This document shows positions 9,227 to 17,278 of a stretch of DNA of 64,000 nt, in pieces (position 1 is the first letter of the stretch; every line of letters begins with the position of its first letter). The stretch spans positions 62,001-126,000 of the forward strand of contig JAWKUA010000012.1 in assembly GCA_041398785.1 (NCBI GenBank), given 5' to 3'. The notes under the pieces were generated by a model. The model saw only the letters and a list, made by a program, of their open reading frames with translations, was not told the DNA's origin and did not search any database. The stretch comes from Planctomycetaceae bacterium (GTDB lineage: Bacteria; Planctomycetota; Planctomycetia; Planctomycetales; Planctomycetaceae). The position numbers and the translations under genes were made by a program.

Positions 9227-10063
9227 TCATGACGTTGTCGACCGTTTCGTTTCCGCTGCGGCCATCAGTTTTCGCTGATACCGTCCCTGTACGACGTCGA
9301 CAATCACCAGCACGAAGATCACGAAGTAGAACGTGCTCTTGGCCATCGGTTCGACGTGGTACGAAAACAGTTCCAGGTGAGCCAGGTGGCCGCCTTCGGA
9401 AACCAGCATGATGCCGACGATAAACAGGATGAACAGGCCGAGGACTTCATATAGCCGATTGCGTTTCAGAAACTCACTGACGCGGTCAGCCAGGACAATC
9501 ATCAGCACGCCGCTGGCCACGATCGCCAGAGACATCACCACCATGTTGGCCGTCGTGACGGTCCGAATCTTTGTTTCCGCATCCGTCGTCGAAGCCAGGG
9601 CAATCGCGCTCAGGATGGAATCAAAGCTGAAGATGACGTTCATCGTCACGATCCAGAACACCGCCGACGCGACGGATCGTTTTCCGCCTGTCTCCGCGTG
9701 CAGGTCGTGATCGGCCAGCATGTGGTGAATCTCCTTAACGGCCGTGTAGATGATGAACGCCCCACCGGTCAGGACGATCAGCGAATGCACAGTAAATTCA
9801 AAGCTGACGTGAATGGATTCGAAGGTGCGGCCGATCAATGGCTTCGAAAACTTCTCGATCGCCGCTGTCACCGCAAACAGCAGAGCAATGCGCAAAAGTA
9901 TCGCGAGCCCGATTCCCAGCTTGCGAACAAACGACTGCCTGTCCTCGGGCACTCGCTTGGATTCAATGGAGATATACAACAGGTTATCGAACCCCAGCAC
10001 CGCCTGCAGCAGAGTCAGCATCAGCAGCGTCATGACGTGAGACAATAGGATTTCAAACGCCAT
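9227..10063 (-). CDS. TerC family integral membrane protein
   Basis: A 278-residue polytopic membrane protein with about seven hydrophobic segments. Two acidic motifs typical of TerC/YkoY-type transporters are visible: LGFDNLLYI in the first helix and NVIFSFDSILSA in the middle. Members export metal ions such as manganese, or were first described with tellurium resistance; the actual ion here cannot be read from sequence. The C-terminal region VIFVLVIVDVVQGRYQRK ends in the cytoplasm. An upstream TTG at 10099 would add 12 residues without hydrophobic character, so ATG 10063 is preferred. It stands alone, separated by 400 bases from the lipid operon. Confidence 0.85.
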   Translation of the reverse strand: MAFEILLSHVMTLLMLTLLQAVLGFDNLLYISIESKRVPEDRQSFVRKLGIGLAILLRIALLFAVTAAIEKFSKPLIGRTFESIHVSFEFTVHSLIVLTGGAFIIYTAVKEIHHMLADHDLHAETGGKRSVASAVFWIVTMNVIFSFDSILSAIALASTTDAETKIRTVTTANMVVMSLAIVASGVLMIVLADRVSEFLKRNRLYEVLGLFILFIVGIMLVSEGGHLAHLELFSYHVEPMAKSTFYFVIFVLVIVDVVQGRYQRKLMAAAETKRSTTS

Positions 10064-10463
10064 GGCGCTGGCTTTCACGGTGGTTCGCGGTGGAGTCAAA
10101 CCGTACGGAATGCGGTCGCGCGGGAGTGTAACAGCGCTGTCGCACCGACTTCAAAGTCACCACGCGAACGATTCGACCGGAGTGATCGCCTGTTCTGCGC
10201 TGTTGTGGCTTTAGCCGAAGCTCGCAAACCGACGATCGCAGTGCCATGCCCAGGCAACTCGGTGCAGCCAGTTGCCACCGTCAACGTCCGATTCACGGCA
10301 GTTAATGACATGCAACTCACTGGTGCCAGGCTCTGCGAGCTCTGAAGCGGTGGGAGCGGACATCGATTCGTTCCAGAATTTCGTTGTGTCGCCGGAAACT
10401 CGCTGGCCAGTGCCGTGGACGTCTGAACCCAGGCGATGGCGAGGAATCGCAGGACGTTTCCGT
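10064..10463. other. Intergenic stretch with one unexplained minus-strand reading frame
   Basis: No recognised gene. On the minus strand a frame closing at 10211 ends with a compositionally striking segment rich in Trp, His and Cys (GNWLHRVAWAWHCDRRF). This could be a decayed gene, a dispersed repeat, or the 5' leader of TerC. It overlaps the 3' end of the acyltransferase gene at 10464 and has no ribosome site, so I do not call it a gene. Confidence 0.4.
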
Positions 10464-11222
10464 TCAGCGTGAATGTGCTTCAGTCCGGACGCCGGTTCGC
10501 AATACTTCAACCGTCTGTTGCATCTGATCGCTGATCTGTTGCCAGCCCGCGCGACGGTACTCGACTTGGTCAAACGTCATTGCTTCGCCGATGCAAACCG
10601 AGACCGCGCCGAACTTCGGACGCTTAGCGTCCGGTGGCCACGCCTCGAATGCTCCGCGAATGTAACAGGGGATTACCGGCACCGCCGTTCCGGCGACCAG
10701 CATTCCCGCGCCGGGTTTGAATGGGTTCATCATGCCTGTTCGCGTGCGAGTTCCTTCCGGAAACAGAATCAGCGCCCCGCGACCGTCCACCAGCCGTTGA
10801 CGCAGCGATTTCAGAGCATGCAGGCCACAGTTGTCTCGCCACATCGGTAAAGCATTCAGCAGGAAAGCCGACAGCACTGCCGACGTTCGTGTTTCAAAGA
10901 ATGTGTCACCCGCGGCGATTGGAAACAAACGATGACGAATCGCTGCCGGGGCGGCAGCTCCCAGAACAAGTGCATCCAGATGCGAAGAATGATTGGCGAC
11001 CATCACGAACGGAGGTCTTGAAGGCAATCGGTCGCCGCCCTCCACCTTCAATGCGAATCGTCGCCGCAGCCACCGCTCGACGAAAAACCAGCAGCACCGA
11101 GTCGTGGCGCTGCCAACCAATCCCGGTTCACGCACGGCGCTTCGAAGGGCTGCCCCGGCCGACAGGTTCAGGTCGGCTGCCGGTTCATATTGCCATTCCG
11201 ATTCCGGTTCCTCGTTGCTCAT
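10464..11222 (-). CDS. PlsC-type 1-acyl-glycerol-3-phosphate acyltransferase
   Basis: A 252-residue acyltransferase. The HX4D catalytic motif is NHSSHLD (His78, Asp83), and the glycerolphosphate-binding motif FPEGTR lies at 154-159, followed by KPGAGMLV and a PVIPCYIRG segment. It transfers an acyl chain to a lysophospholipid or related acceptor at the inner face of the membrane. Being the last gene of an operon that also encodes CdsA and a CDP-alcohol transferase-like protein (six bases after cdsA), it most likely supplies phosphatidic acid to CdsA. The first 45 residues are a hydrophilic extension without obvious function. Confidence 0.87.
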   Translation of the reverse strand: MSNEEPESEWQYEPAADLNLSAGAALRSAVREPGLVGSATTRCCWFFVERWLRRRFALKVEGGDRLPSRPPFVMVANHSSHLDALVLGAAAPAAIRHRLFPIAAGDTFFETRTSAVLSAFLLNALPMWRDNCGLHALKSLRQRLVDGRGALILFPEGTRTRTGMMNPFKPGAGMLVAGTAVPVIPCYIRGAFEAWPPDAKRPKFGAVSVCIGEAMTFDQVEYRRAGWQQISDQMQQTVEVLRTGVRTEAHSR

Positions 11223-11228
11223 GTTTCG

Positions 11229-12233
11229 TTACACGCCACTAATGATGCGGGTCGCCTGATCGAGTCCAACTCCGCCGGCTTTGAAGTAGTTGACGTAATG
11301 AAACACTGCCGGAGCCACCAGCAGCAGGCTGTCGAAGCGATCAAGAAATCCGCCGTGGCCCGGAATCGTGGCTGCCATGTCCTTGATCCCCAGGTCGCGT
11401 TTGATCGATGACAAGACCAGGTCGCCGCATTGTCCCATTACGCTGATTGTCATTCCCAGCACCAGCAAGTGTGCCGGATGGTCGAGTGTGGTTTTCTGAA
11501 ACACGAAGTGCCCGATGACCGAAACAAGAATGGTCGTCAACATCAATGCTCCGACCGCCCCGCCGATTGTCTTGTTGGGGCTTGTATTCGGGGCCAGTTT
11601 CTGTCTGCCGAATTTCTTTCCGGCGATGTACGCAAACACATCATTGAGTTCCACGGTCAGCAGCAGCCATAACAGCATCGGACGAAACAGCGCGTCGTTT
11701 GCCAGGTATGCCAGGTGTCCAAGACTTGCTCCCAGAAGTGCGAATCCGAAGACGCTGAGACCAACCCGCTGAATGAAACCCTTCGGTTGATCCGCGAGCA
11801 AAGCGGTCAATGAAATCAGGCAGACCGCCAAAGGCCACGCCGCTGTGAAGAACCCAGGCCAATGATCGATCACCGCAAAGTAGACCATCAGAATCGTCAC
11901 GACGACGGCGCTGCTCATCATCGGCCAGCGAAAGAGTCCGGTCGCGCGCGCGTACTCGCGGTAACACAATAGACTCAGGAAGCAAAGAGTCCCGATGACC
12001 CAGGCGGCACCCAGCAGAATCGGGACAACCAGCAGCGTGGCCAGCACATACCACGATCGGGTTCTCGTGATGAGTTCCCGGAACGTCGTCTCGTCGACAC
12101 TGCGCCGGTGATGTAGAACACGAATCATCACCGACGCGAAAAGCAGTCCGGCGACAATCGCGATGCAAACGCCGACAGTCACCGGGTGATCAAACGCCTT
12201 CGTTACATCAAATAGCCGCTCCCGGGTGGTCAT
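11229..12233 (-). CDS. cdsA: Phosphatidate cytidylyltransferase
   Basis: A 334-residue polytopic membrane enzyme that makes CDP-diacylglycerol from CTP and phosphatidate. The C-terminal CdsA signature is complete: SSIKRDLGIKDM, PGHGG, LDRFDSLL. An earlier conserved segment KFGRQKLAPNTSPNKT is also present. About eight hydrophobic segments are spread through the protein. ATG 12233 overlaps the stop of the upstream CDP-alcohol transferase gene (ATGA), so the two are translationally coupled and the start used here is well supported over an upstream start at 12269. Confidence 0.93.
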   Translation of the reverse strand: MTTRERLFDVTKAFDHPVTVGVCIAIVAGLLFASVMIRVLHHRRSVDETTFRELITRTRSWYVLATLLVVPILLGAAWVIGTLCFLSLLCYREYARATGLFRWPMMSSAVVVTILMVYFAVIDHWPGFFTAAWPLAVCLISLTALLADQPKGFIQRVGLSVFGFALLGASLGHLAYLANDALFRPMLLWLLLTVELNDVFAYIAGKKFGRQKLAPNTSPNKTIGGAVGALMLTTILVSVIGHFVFQKTTLDHPAHLLVLGMTISVMGQCGDLVLSSIKRDLGIKDMAATIPGHGGFLDRFDSLLLVAPAVFHYVNYFKAGGVGLDQATRIISGV

Positions 12234-12898
12234 TGCGTTTGACCTCCCAGAAATACGGCCGCACGCCACAGCCTGCGGATTGCGGTGATGAGTCCGCCAG
12301 CGATAACCACCAGCAGCACCGCCCGTGCCTCACCCGTTAAACCGTGCCAGGTGCCCGGTGCGAATGTCATGTAGACTCCCAGCATCGTGACAAGCGCCAT
12401 TCGCTGCGGCTTCGCCAGCGGTCCGCAGAAGTCATTGGGTGCTCCGACGTTTGCCGCCGTCATTCGTACGTAGGCGACGAATACGGCCACAAGAGCCGCA
12501 AGGTAGCCGAACGTGACGCCGCCGCCGGCTGCGTAGCCCAGGCCAATGAAGATTGCCGAATCCGAAACGCGGTCCGGAACTTCGTTGTAGAGTTCACCCG
12601 TTGGCGATGCGATCTTTCGTTCAATCGCAACCATGCCGTCGAACAGATTGCACAGCAGCCGCACCTGGCACAGGATGGCTCCCAGCAGCCACGCCAGTCT
12701 CTGCGGTACCCCCGTCCAATGCGATGTCGCGGCGAATGTGCATCCCGCGCAACCGGCGGCGACCATTCCGAATACCGAAATTGCATTCGGCGAGACTCCG
12801 GCACTCGCCAGTCCGTGAGAAGCCCATTTCGCCCACGCAGTACCGCGGCTCTTCAATGGCCGCCGATCGGTGGGTGCATACGGCGGGTCCGGGATCAT
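12230..12898 (-). CDS. CDP-alcohol phosphatidyltransferase-like protein with altered active-site motif
   Basis: A 222-residue membrane protein with hydrophobic segments around 35-60, 68-84, 115-145 and 165-205. The family signature D-x2-D-G-x2-A-R-x8-G-x3-D-x3-D aligns exactly in spacing with residues 84-109, but reads N84-L-F-D-G, A91-I92, G101, N105, D109. Thus first and third Asp are Asn and the Arg is Ile. Canonical members use all four Asp to bind metal and CDP-lipid. The remaining match, including NEVPDR, is too good for chance, so this may be a separate subfamily with another substrate. It is coupled by ATGA overlaps to the genes on both sides (SMR-like and cdsA). Confidence 0.8.
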   Translation of the reverse strand: MIPDPPYAPTDRRPLKSRGTAWAKWASHGLASAGVSPNAISVFGMVAAGCAGCTFAATSHWTGVPQRLAWLLGAILCQVRLLCNLFDGMVAIERKIASPTGELYNEVPDRVSDSAIFIGLGYAAGGGVTFGYLAALVAVFVAYVRMTAANVGAPNDFCGPLAKPQRMALVTMLGVYMTFAPGTWHGLTGEARAVLLVVIAGGLITAIRRLWRAAVFLGGQTQ

Positions 12899-13245
12899 GA
12901 TTTACCCATCAGGTACATTCCGGCAATCATCAGCAGCATTCCGGCGACGTTAACCATTCTGATCGGCGTCCCATAGGCTCGCCAGGCGACCAGAGCAGCC
13001 CAGATAAATGTGCTGGCATAGATCGGATACAGGACCGTCAGCGATCCGCCTTTCCTGAACGCTGCCACAAACAGAACCATCACGGCCACATAGCAGATCA
13101 CTCCGCCGGCGAGCCGCGGATTCACCACGTAGCTCATCACGGAACCCTGCGCGGATTCCGCGCCGCTCTTGTAGAGATACTGTCCGATGGCACCCAGCAG
13201 TGCGGCGATCGCGAACAGCACAACGCTGACAGCGGGTGTTTTCAC
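12895..13245 (-). CDS. Small four-helix EamA/SMR-like membrane transporter
   Basis: A 116-residue protein with four hydrophobic segments, the size of small multidrug resistance (SMR) and EamA half-transporters. Segments include VLFAIAALLGAIGQYLYK, a GGVICYVAVMVLFVAAF helix and a final NVAGMLLMIAGMYLMG. It lacks the typical Glu14 of classical SMR pumps in helix 1, so a lipid or metabolite flippase-like role (as for ArnE/ArnF-type proteins) is possible; this is inference. GTG 13245 follows GGGGAGA with eight bases spacing. It is the first gene of the lipid operon, whose promoter must lie in the 251-base gap shared with the divergent radical-SAM gene. Confidence 0.72.
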   Translation of the reverse strand: MKTPAVSVVLFAIAALLGAIGQYLYKSGAESAQGSVMSYVVNPRLAGGVICYVAVMVLFVAAFRKGGSLTVLYPIYASTFIWAALVAWRAYGTPIRMVNVAGMLLMIAGMYLMGKS

Positions 13246-13496
13246 TGAATATCTCCCCAGGTCCTGTGTGAAGATGGTGGCAGGCTCGCGTATTCACTTC
13301 GTGCGATAAAGCGCAGTGTAATGCACGGTCCGTGCAGAATTTACTCTGCAACAGGACTTCGAATGTCTGCGGATTCCGTTCCGACATTGTAATCCTGTTG
13401 ACTGGCCCTGGCGGCAGTCTCAGACTGGGGCAGCATTCGCGGATTCCGCGTGCGTATCTGTCTGACTGTTTCGAAATTCCACAGAACATTGTCCTT

Positions 13497-15194
13497 ATGG
13501 CTTGGCCGAATTGCGTTCCGGACGACAACGTCCATTGCCTGCTGATTCAGCCGGAGTTCAGGGCATCCAATTTCTGGAACCTGACGGAATCGGCGGCTAC
13601 CACGGGAGCAAGAACCGTCGCGCCACCTCTGGGACTGCTGACGGTTGCCGCCATTCTGCCGCAGCACTGGACGTTTCAGCTGGTTGATCTGAATGTCCGG
13701 CCGCTGAGTGACGACGAATGGGAAGCCGCCGATGTGATCTGTACCGGCGGCATGATCCCGCAGCAAAGCGGCATTCTGTCGCTGATTGACCGCGCGAACC
13801 GTGACGGCAAGTACATCGTTGTCGGCGGACCCGATCCCACCAGCCAGCCGGACATCTACTGTGGGGCCGACGCGCGAGTACTGGGCGAAGGCGAAGCGTC
13901 GATTCCCGTGTGGATGGAATCCTGGCGCGCCGGAAATCCCTGCGGCCTGTTCGCCGCAAACGGAAAGCCGGACGTGACACTGTCGCCGACACCTCGCTTT
14001 GATCTTGTTGATTTCCGGTACTACCTGCAGGTGGGAATTCAGATTTCCCGTGGCTGTCCGTTCAATTGTGAATTCTGTGACATCATTGAACTTTACGGCC
14101 GAGTACCCCGCAGCAAGACGGTGCCGCAGGTGCTGGCCGAACTGGACCGTATCGCCGACCTGGGTTATCGCGGCTGGATCGATATTTCAGACGACAACTT
14201 CATCGGCAACAAGAGATTCGTGAAGTCGTTCCTGTCGGAACTCGAACGCTGGTGTCAGCGCAGAAAGTTCCCGTTCTACTTTTCGACCGAAGCGTCGATG
14301 AATCTGGCGGACGATGACGAGTTGCTGGACCTGATGAAGCGCTGCGACTTTCGCTTCGTCTTTATGGGAATTGAAACGCCGGATCCGGATCTTCTGGCCG
14401 TGACGCAGAAGAAGATAAATTCCATGAAGCCGATCGTGGAACGCGTGCATCACGTCTACAAACACGGCATCTCCATTTCGGCCGGCTTCATTCTGGGATT
14501 CGACAGCGAAAAGCCGGGTATCGCCGATGCAATGATCGAATGCATCGAGGAAACCGGGATCATGGTCTCGATGGTGGGGCTGCTGGTCGCTCTGCCAAAC
14601 ACGCAACTGACGCGGCGTCTAATGCGCGAAGGGCGCATGATCGGCAGCGACCATCAACTGATCCCGCCGTCGTCCGAAACCCTCTATCGGCTGGAAAACC
14701 CCGCCAGTTCCGACAACACAACCGGCGGACTGAACTTCGTCAGTACTCGCGACCGGCGGGAAATCTACGACGACTATCGCCGGATTATCGCGGCCGTTTA
14801 CGATCCGAACGTGTATATGAAGCGAGTCATGCGAACGACTCGAATGATGCGGCCGGAGCGGCGCCAGCAACCTTCGCTGCGGGAACTGATTGTACTTGCC
14901 AAAGCGCTGGCCCGAATTGCCTGGTGGATGACTCGCAACCGGCAGGTCCGTCGGCACTATTGGATCAACACGCTCCGCGCGCTGCCAATGGGAATGGCCA
15001 AATTCGAATTCTGTCAGTCCCACATGGCCGCCTTCATGCATCTGGGGGCTCAGGCCGATCGAGTCGCCACAGAAATGCAGGTGGGCATCGATTTCGCAAA
15101 CGATGTCGCCACGTATCCGCTCAGCACGGACGATCTGCCGTCCGCGGTAAAGCCGCTGCTGCCTGTTGCCGCGGGCACGTGTGCCTCAAGCTGA
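13497..15194 (+). CDS. B12-binding-domain radical SAM protein (DUF4070 type)
   Basis: A 565-residue cytosolic enzyme. Residues about 10-150 form a cobalamin-binding-like Rossmann domain (VAPPLGLLTVAAIL, VVGGPDPT, LGEGE). The radical SAM centre is CPFNCEFC with Cys187, Cys191 and Cys194 binding the 4Fe-4S cluster, followed by the DDNFIGNK and GIETP elements. The last 150 residues, with GGLNF, DDYRRIIAAVYDP and a TLRALP segment, fit DUF4070, seen in hopanoid-type methylases and related enzymes. Substrate not predictable. ATG 13497 is chosen because the preceding 55 codons show no domain similarity. The adjacent divergent lipid operon hints at a lipid substrate, but that is speculative. Confidence 0.85.
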   Translation: MAWPNCVPDDNVHCLLIQPEFRASNFWNLTESAATTGARTVAPPLGLLTVAAILPQHWTFQLVDLNVRPLSDDEWEAADVICTGGMIPQQSGILSLIDRANRDGKYIVVGGPDPTSQPDIYCGADARVLGEGEASIPVWMESWRAGNPCGLFAANGKPDVTLSPTPRFDLVDFRYYLQVGIQISRGCPFNCEFCDIIELYGRVPRSKTVPQVLAELDRIADLGYRGWIDISDDNFIGNKRFVKSFLSELERWCQRRKFPFYFSTEASMNLADDDELLDLMKRCDFRFVFMGIETPDPDLLAVTQKKINSMKPIVERVHHVYKHGISISAGFILGFDSEKPGIADAMIECIEETGIMVSMVGLLVALPNTQLTRRLMREGRMIGSDHQLIPPSSETLYRLENPASSDNTTGGLNFVSTRDRREIYDDYRRIIAAVYDPNVYMKRVMRTTRMMRPERRQQPSLRELIVLAKALARIAWWMTRNRQVRRHYWINTLRALPMGMAKFEFCQSHMAAFMHLGAQADRVATEMQVGIDFANDVATYPLSTDDLPSAVKPLLPVAAGTCASS

Positions 15195-15197
15195 CTG

Positions 15198-15246
15198 GTT
15201 CCAGGGCTCTGCCTTCGCGACTTGTTCCAGGGCTCAGCCCCGGAAC
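15198..15246. repeat. GTTCCAGGGCTC direct repeat with small palindrome
   Basis: GTTCCAGGGCTC occurs at 15198-15209 and again at 15224-15235. The second copy forms a near-perfect palindrome with AGCCCCGGAAC ending at 15246 (one mismatch). Related copies are at 16175-16190 and 40412-40435, all intergenic. This one lies just after the radical-SAM gene and before the convergent Uma2 gene and could terminate transcription, although no U-tract follows. Confidence 0.6.
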
Positions 15247-15300
15247 GCCATGCCAGGAGGCGGCGCCTTTCATGCATCGAGGCATCGCGATGCTGCCGCG

Positions 15301-15978
15301 TCAATCGCCCGGGCAGGATTCCAGCGATTGCCGGAACTGACGCATGAGCGTCGTTTCGTCAACCTTTGATCGTTGCGACAAGGCAGTGCGAAGCTGCTTG
15401 AAAGGAAATCCCGGCAGGGCCGTGCTGTCTTCCTGCTCAACGTACTCGCCATCCACGAGTCGATGAATTGTCAGCATCTCGTCGTGCCATCGCCAGACTT
15501 CGGGAACGCCCAGCCGGGCATAAATCGGCATCTTGCGAATCGCAGCGGCCCTGTGTTCAACTTCGATCGCAAGATCGGGAGGCGGAGCGGTTTCCAGGTC
15601 GATCTTGTTGAGCGCCCGCACACGCGGTTCGTTCTGAATATAGTAACTCTGATCTCCCTCCAGTCCCCGGTTGATCGACTTGCACCGCAGAGTCATTGAT
15701 CCCGAGGAACGGATCTGGATGTTTCGAGCCATCCGCCATTCGTGAATGAATGTATGAATTAGCATCGAAATCAGTTCGTGGAAGCTGCTCAGCGTCATGA
15801 TTTCCAGCACTCCGTCGTCGAACGTCATTCGCAGTCCGGGATTACCCGGCTTGTCGCGCAGCAGGACATACTCTTCCCAGTCGATTTGCGACAGAACCAC
15901 CGCATTTTCGAATGCGCCACCACGCCCCGGCGGTGAGTCCTGCGTCTCGGGCACGGACGGAATGGTCGTTGTTGACAT
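15301..15978 (-). CDS. Uma2 family protein (PD-(D/E)XK nuclease-like fold)
   Basis: A 225-residue protein with the Uma2/DUF820 layout: DWEEYVLLRD near the start, HELISMLIHTFIHEW helix, the PD-(D/E)XK-like strand PPDLAIEVEH, RKMPIYARLGVPEVW, and a C-terminal LPGFPF-type segment. The fold is that of restriction nucleases but no biochemical role is established, and members are abundant in cyanobacteria and planctomycetes. ATG 15978 is preached by AGGAG seven bases upstream and gives MSTTTIPS; an upstream ATG at 15999 lacks such a site. It is monocistronic, flanked by repeats and an IS3 relic. Confidence 0.85.
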   Translation of the reverse strand: MSTTTIPSVPETQDSPPGRGGAFENAVVLSQIDWEEYVLLRDKPGNPGLRMTFDDGVLEIMTLSSFHELISMLIHTFIHEWRMARNIQIRSSGSMTLRCKSINRGLEGDQSYYIQNEPRVRALNKIDLETAPPPDLAIEVEHRAAAIRKMPIYARLGVPEVWRWHDEMLTIHRLVDGEYVEQEDSTALPGFPFKQLRTALSQRSKVDETTLMRQFRQSLESCPGD

Positions 15979-16193
15979 GATTTGCTCCTGCTCAGCCATA
16001 GGAATCGCATTGGTATTCTACGGCGCTGCCAATCACGCGTCGAGAAAGCTCACGCGGGGCGATTGCCACCGTCGCGGCGACCACCGGGCTCTCCGATGTT
16101 GGCACGACATATCGACCGGCTGCCCGCGATCGAAGCGCGCAACAGACGAGCAGGCTGAACTTGCAAGGCAGCGCGTTCCAGGGCACAGCCTAC

Positions 16194-16290
16194 TCACGAG
16201 TTCTCGGCAACTTTCTTGAGCCACTCCAGCTCGACTTTCAGCCGTCCGATCTGCTCGTACAGTTTGGTCGATTCCGGGGCGGTAGTGAAA
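16194..16290 (-). pseudogene. IS3-family transposase OrfA remnant
   Basis: Translation of the minus strand here gives TKLYEQIGRLKVELEWLKK, which is the leucine-zipper C-terminus of IS3-family OrfA proteins (typically LYxQIGxLKVExxWLKKK). A stop follows soon after, at 16194. No helix-turn-helix N-terminus, OrfB or terminal inverted repeat was found in the 418 bases between 16000 and 16417, so only a fragment survives. The rest of that interval holds no gene; it contains a copy of the GTTCCAGGGC repeat at 16175. Confidence 0.75.
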
Positions 16291-16417
16291 GTCGGCAATT
16301 GTGGTCTCCCGGTACGGAAACGCGTCGAACAAGCACGGATTGTATCACGGGGTTGGATGGTCGGCGCGGATTCCATCGGTCGTTACGGCAAGTGGCGAGT
16401 GTCTGCACCCCGCCAGC

Positions 16418-17278
16418 TTATGGTGCGTCCAGCAGCAGGACCGGGTTGATTTTGAACTGCAGCATGTTTGCGGTTTCTCTTCCGTTGTCACCGCCTTTGC
16501 GCTGCATGGAGACGCGACCGATTTTCAGATTGCCGGCGCGAGTCACGACGACATGGCCTTCGGCATAGAAATTGACGACCTCGTTCAATTCACGAAGAGT
16601 CCACCGCTGCGAGTCTTCGGTGTTCTGTGTGACCATGAACCATTGCGGCGGCTGCGGTCCGTCGCCGGCGAACAGGTCTTCGACAACGCGACGCTTGTTC
16701 TTCGTGAAGAACTGAACAACGGCGGCGCGAGATTCGTCGGGCAGTTCGTCGAGATACATTCGATCCGGTCGCCGACTCGGCCGCGACGGAGCGTCTTCGC
16801 CGACGTAGAACTTCATCGCTCTGATCACAGGCAGCGGCATATTCCACATTTCGGCGTAGGATTTCAGCCAGCGCTTGTCGACCTGATTGAAGCCGCTTTC
16901 GCCGCTGACGAGCTTGATGGAAATCCCCTGTGTCTGCTTCTGTCCCGAGTTCATCGTGATATGAACGACCACGTCCGCCTTTTGGCCGTGAGGTTTTTCG
17001 GCACGAACTTTGCGGATTTCGGCTGGCGAATAGTTCATCGCCTTGAGCCAGGCTTGAGCATCGGGGTCGGCCATCCAGTCGTTGAGTTTGTCGCGCACGT
17101 GGTCTTCATTGGAGAAACCGGCTTTGGCGATCAGAGACCCGCGGCGCACATCCGCGTCGTCTGCAGCCGGGGGTCGCTGTGCCGCAGCACGCGAATCCTG
17201 TGGCCGCGCTTCGGCACACAAGAGCCGGCAAAGCAGGAGCGTCAGCAGAAGGATTCTTGTCAAGCGACGTGACGTCAC
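16418..17278 (-). CDS. HinP1I-like type II restriction endonuclease homologue with a signal peptide
   Basis: A 286-residue protein whose residues 45-285 resemble R.HinP1I (about 247 residues, cuts GCGC) along the whole length: GFSNEDHV at 54-61, WL near 77, the active-site strand with Asp102 (KADVVVHI), then the ISIKLVSGESGFNQVDKRWL stretch at 119-138, and the C-terminal GRVSMQRKGGDNGRETANM block at 254-272. HinP1I is described as SDX18QXK; here the motif is D102-x17-S120-x-K122, so Asp and Lys stay and Gln is Ser. Residues 1-25 add a basic, Leu-rich signal sequence (RILLLTLLLCRLLCAEA) absent from HinP1I. GTG 17278 overlaps the sulfatase stop (GTGA), supporting this start. No methyltransferase adjoins. 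Family assignment rests on remembered sequence. Confidence 0.8.
   Translation of the reverse strand: MTSRRLTRILLLTLLLCRLLCAEARPQDSRAAAQRPPAADDADVRRGSLIAKAGFSNEDHVRDKLNDWMADPDAQAWLKAMNYSPAEIRKVRAEKPHGQKADVVVHITMNSGQKQTQGISIKLVSGESGFNQVDKRWLKSYAEMWNMPLPVIRAMKFYVGEDAPSRPSRRPDRMYLDELPDESRAAVVQFFTKNKRRVVEDLFAGDGPQPPQWFMVTQNTEDSQRWTLRELNEVVNFYAEGHVVVTRAGNLKIGRVSMQRKGGDNGRETANMLQFKINPVLLLDAP

Noticed and set aside
15301..17278. A restriction-modification system made of the Uma2 protein and the HinP1I-like protein
   Set aside because: Both have nuclease-like folds but are separated by an IS relic, differ in cellular location, and no methyltransferase or specificity subunit is present.
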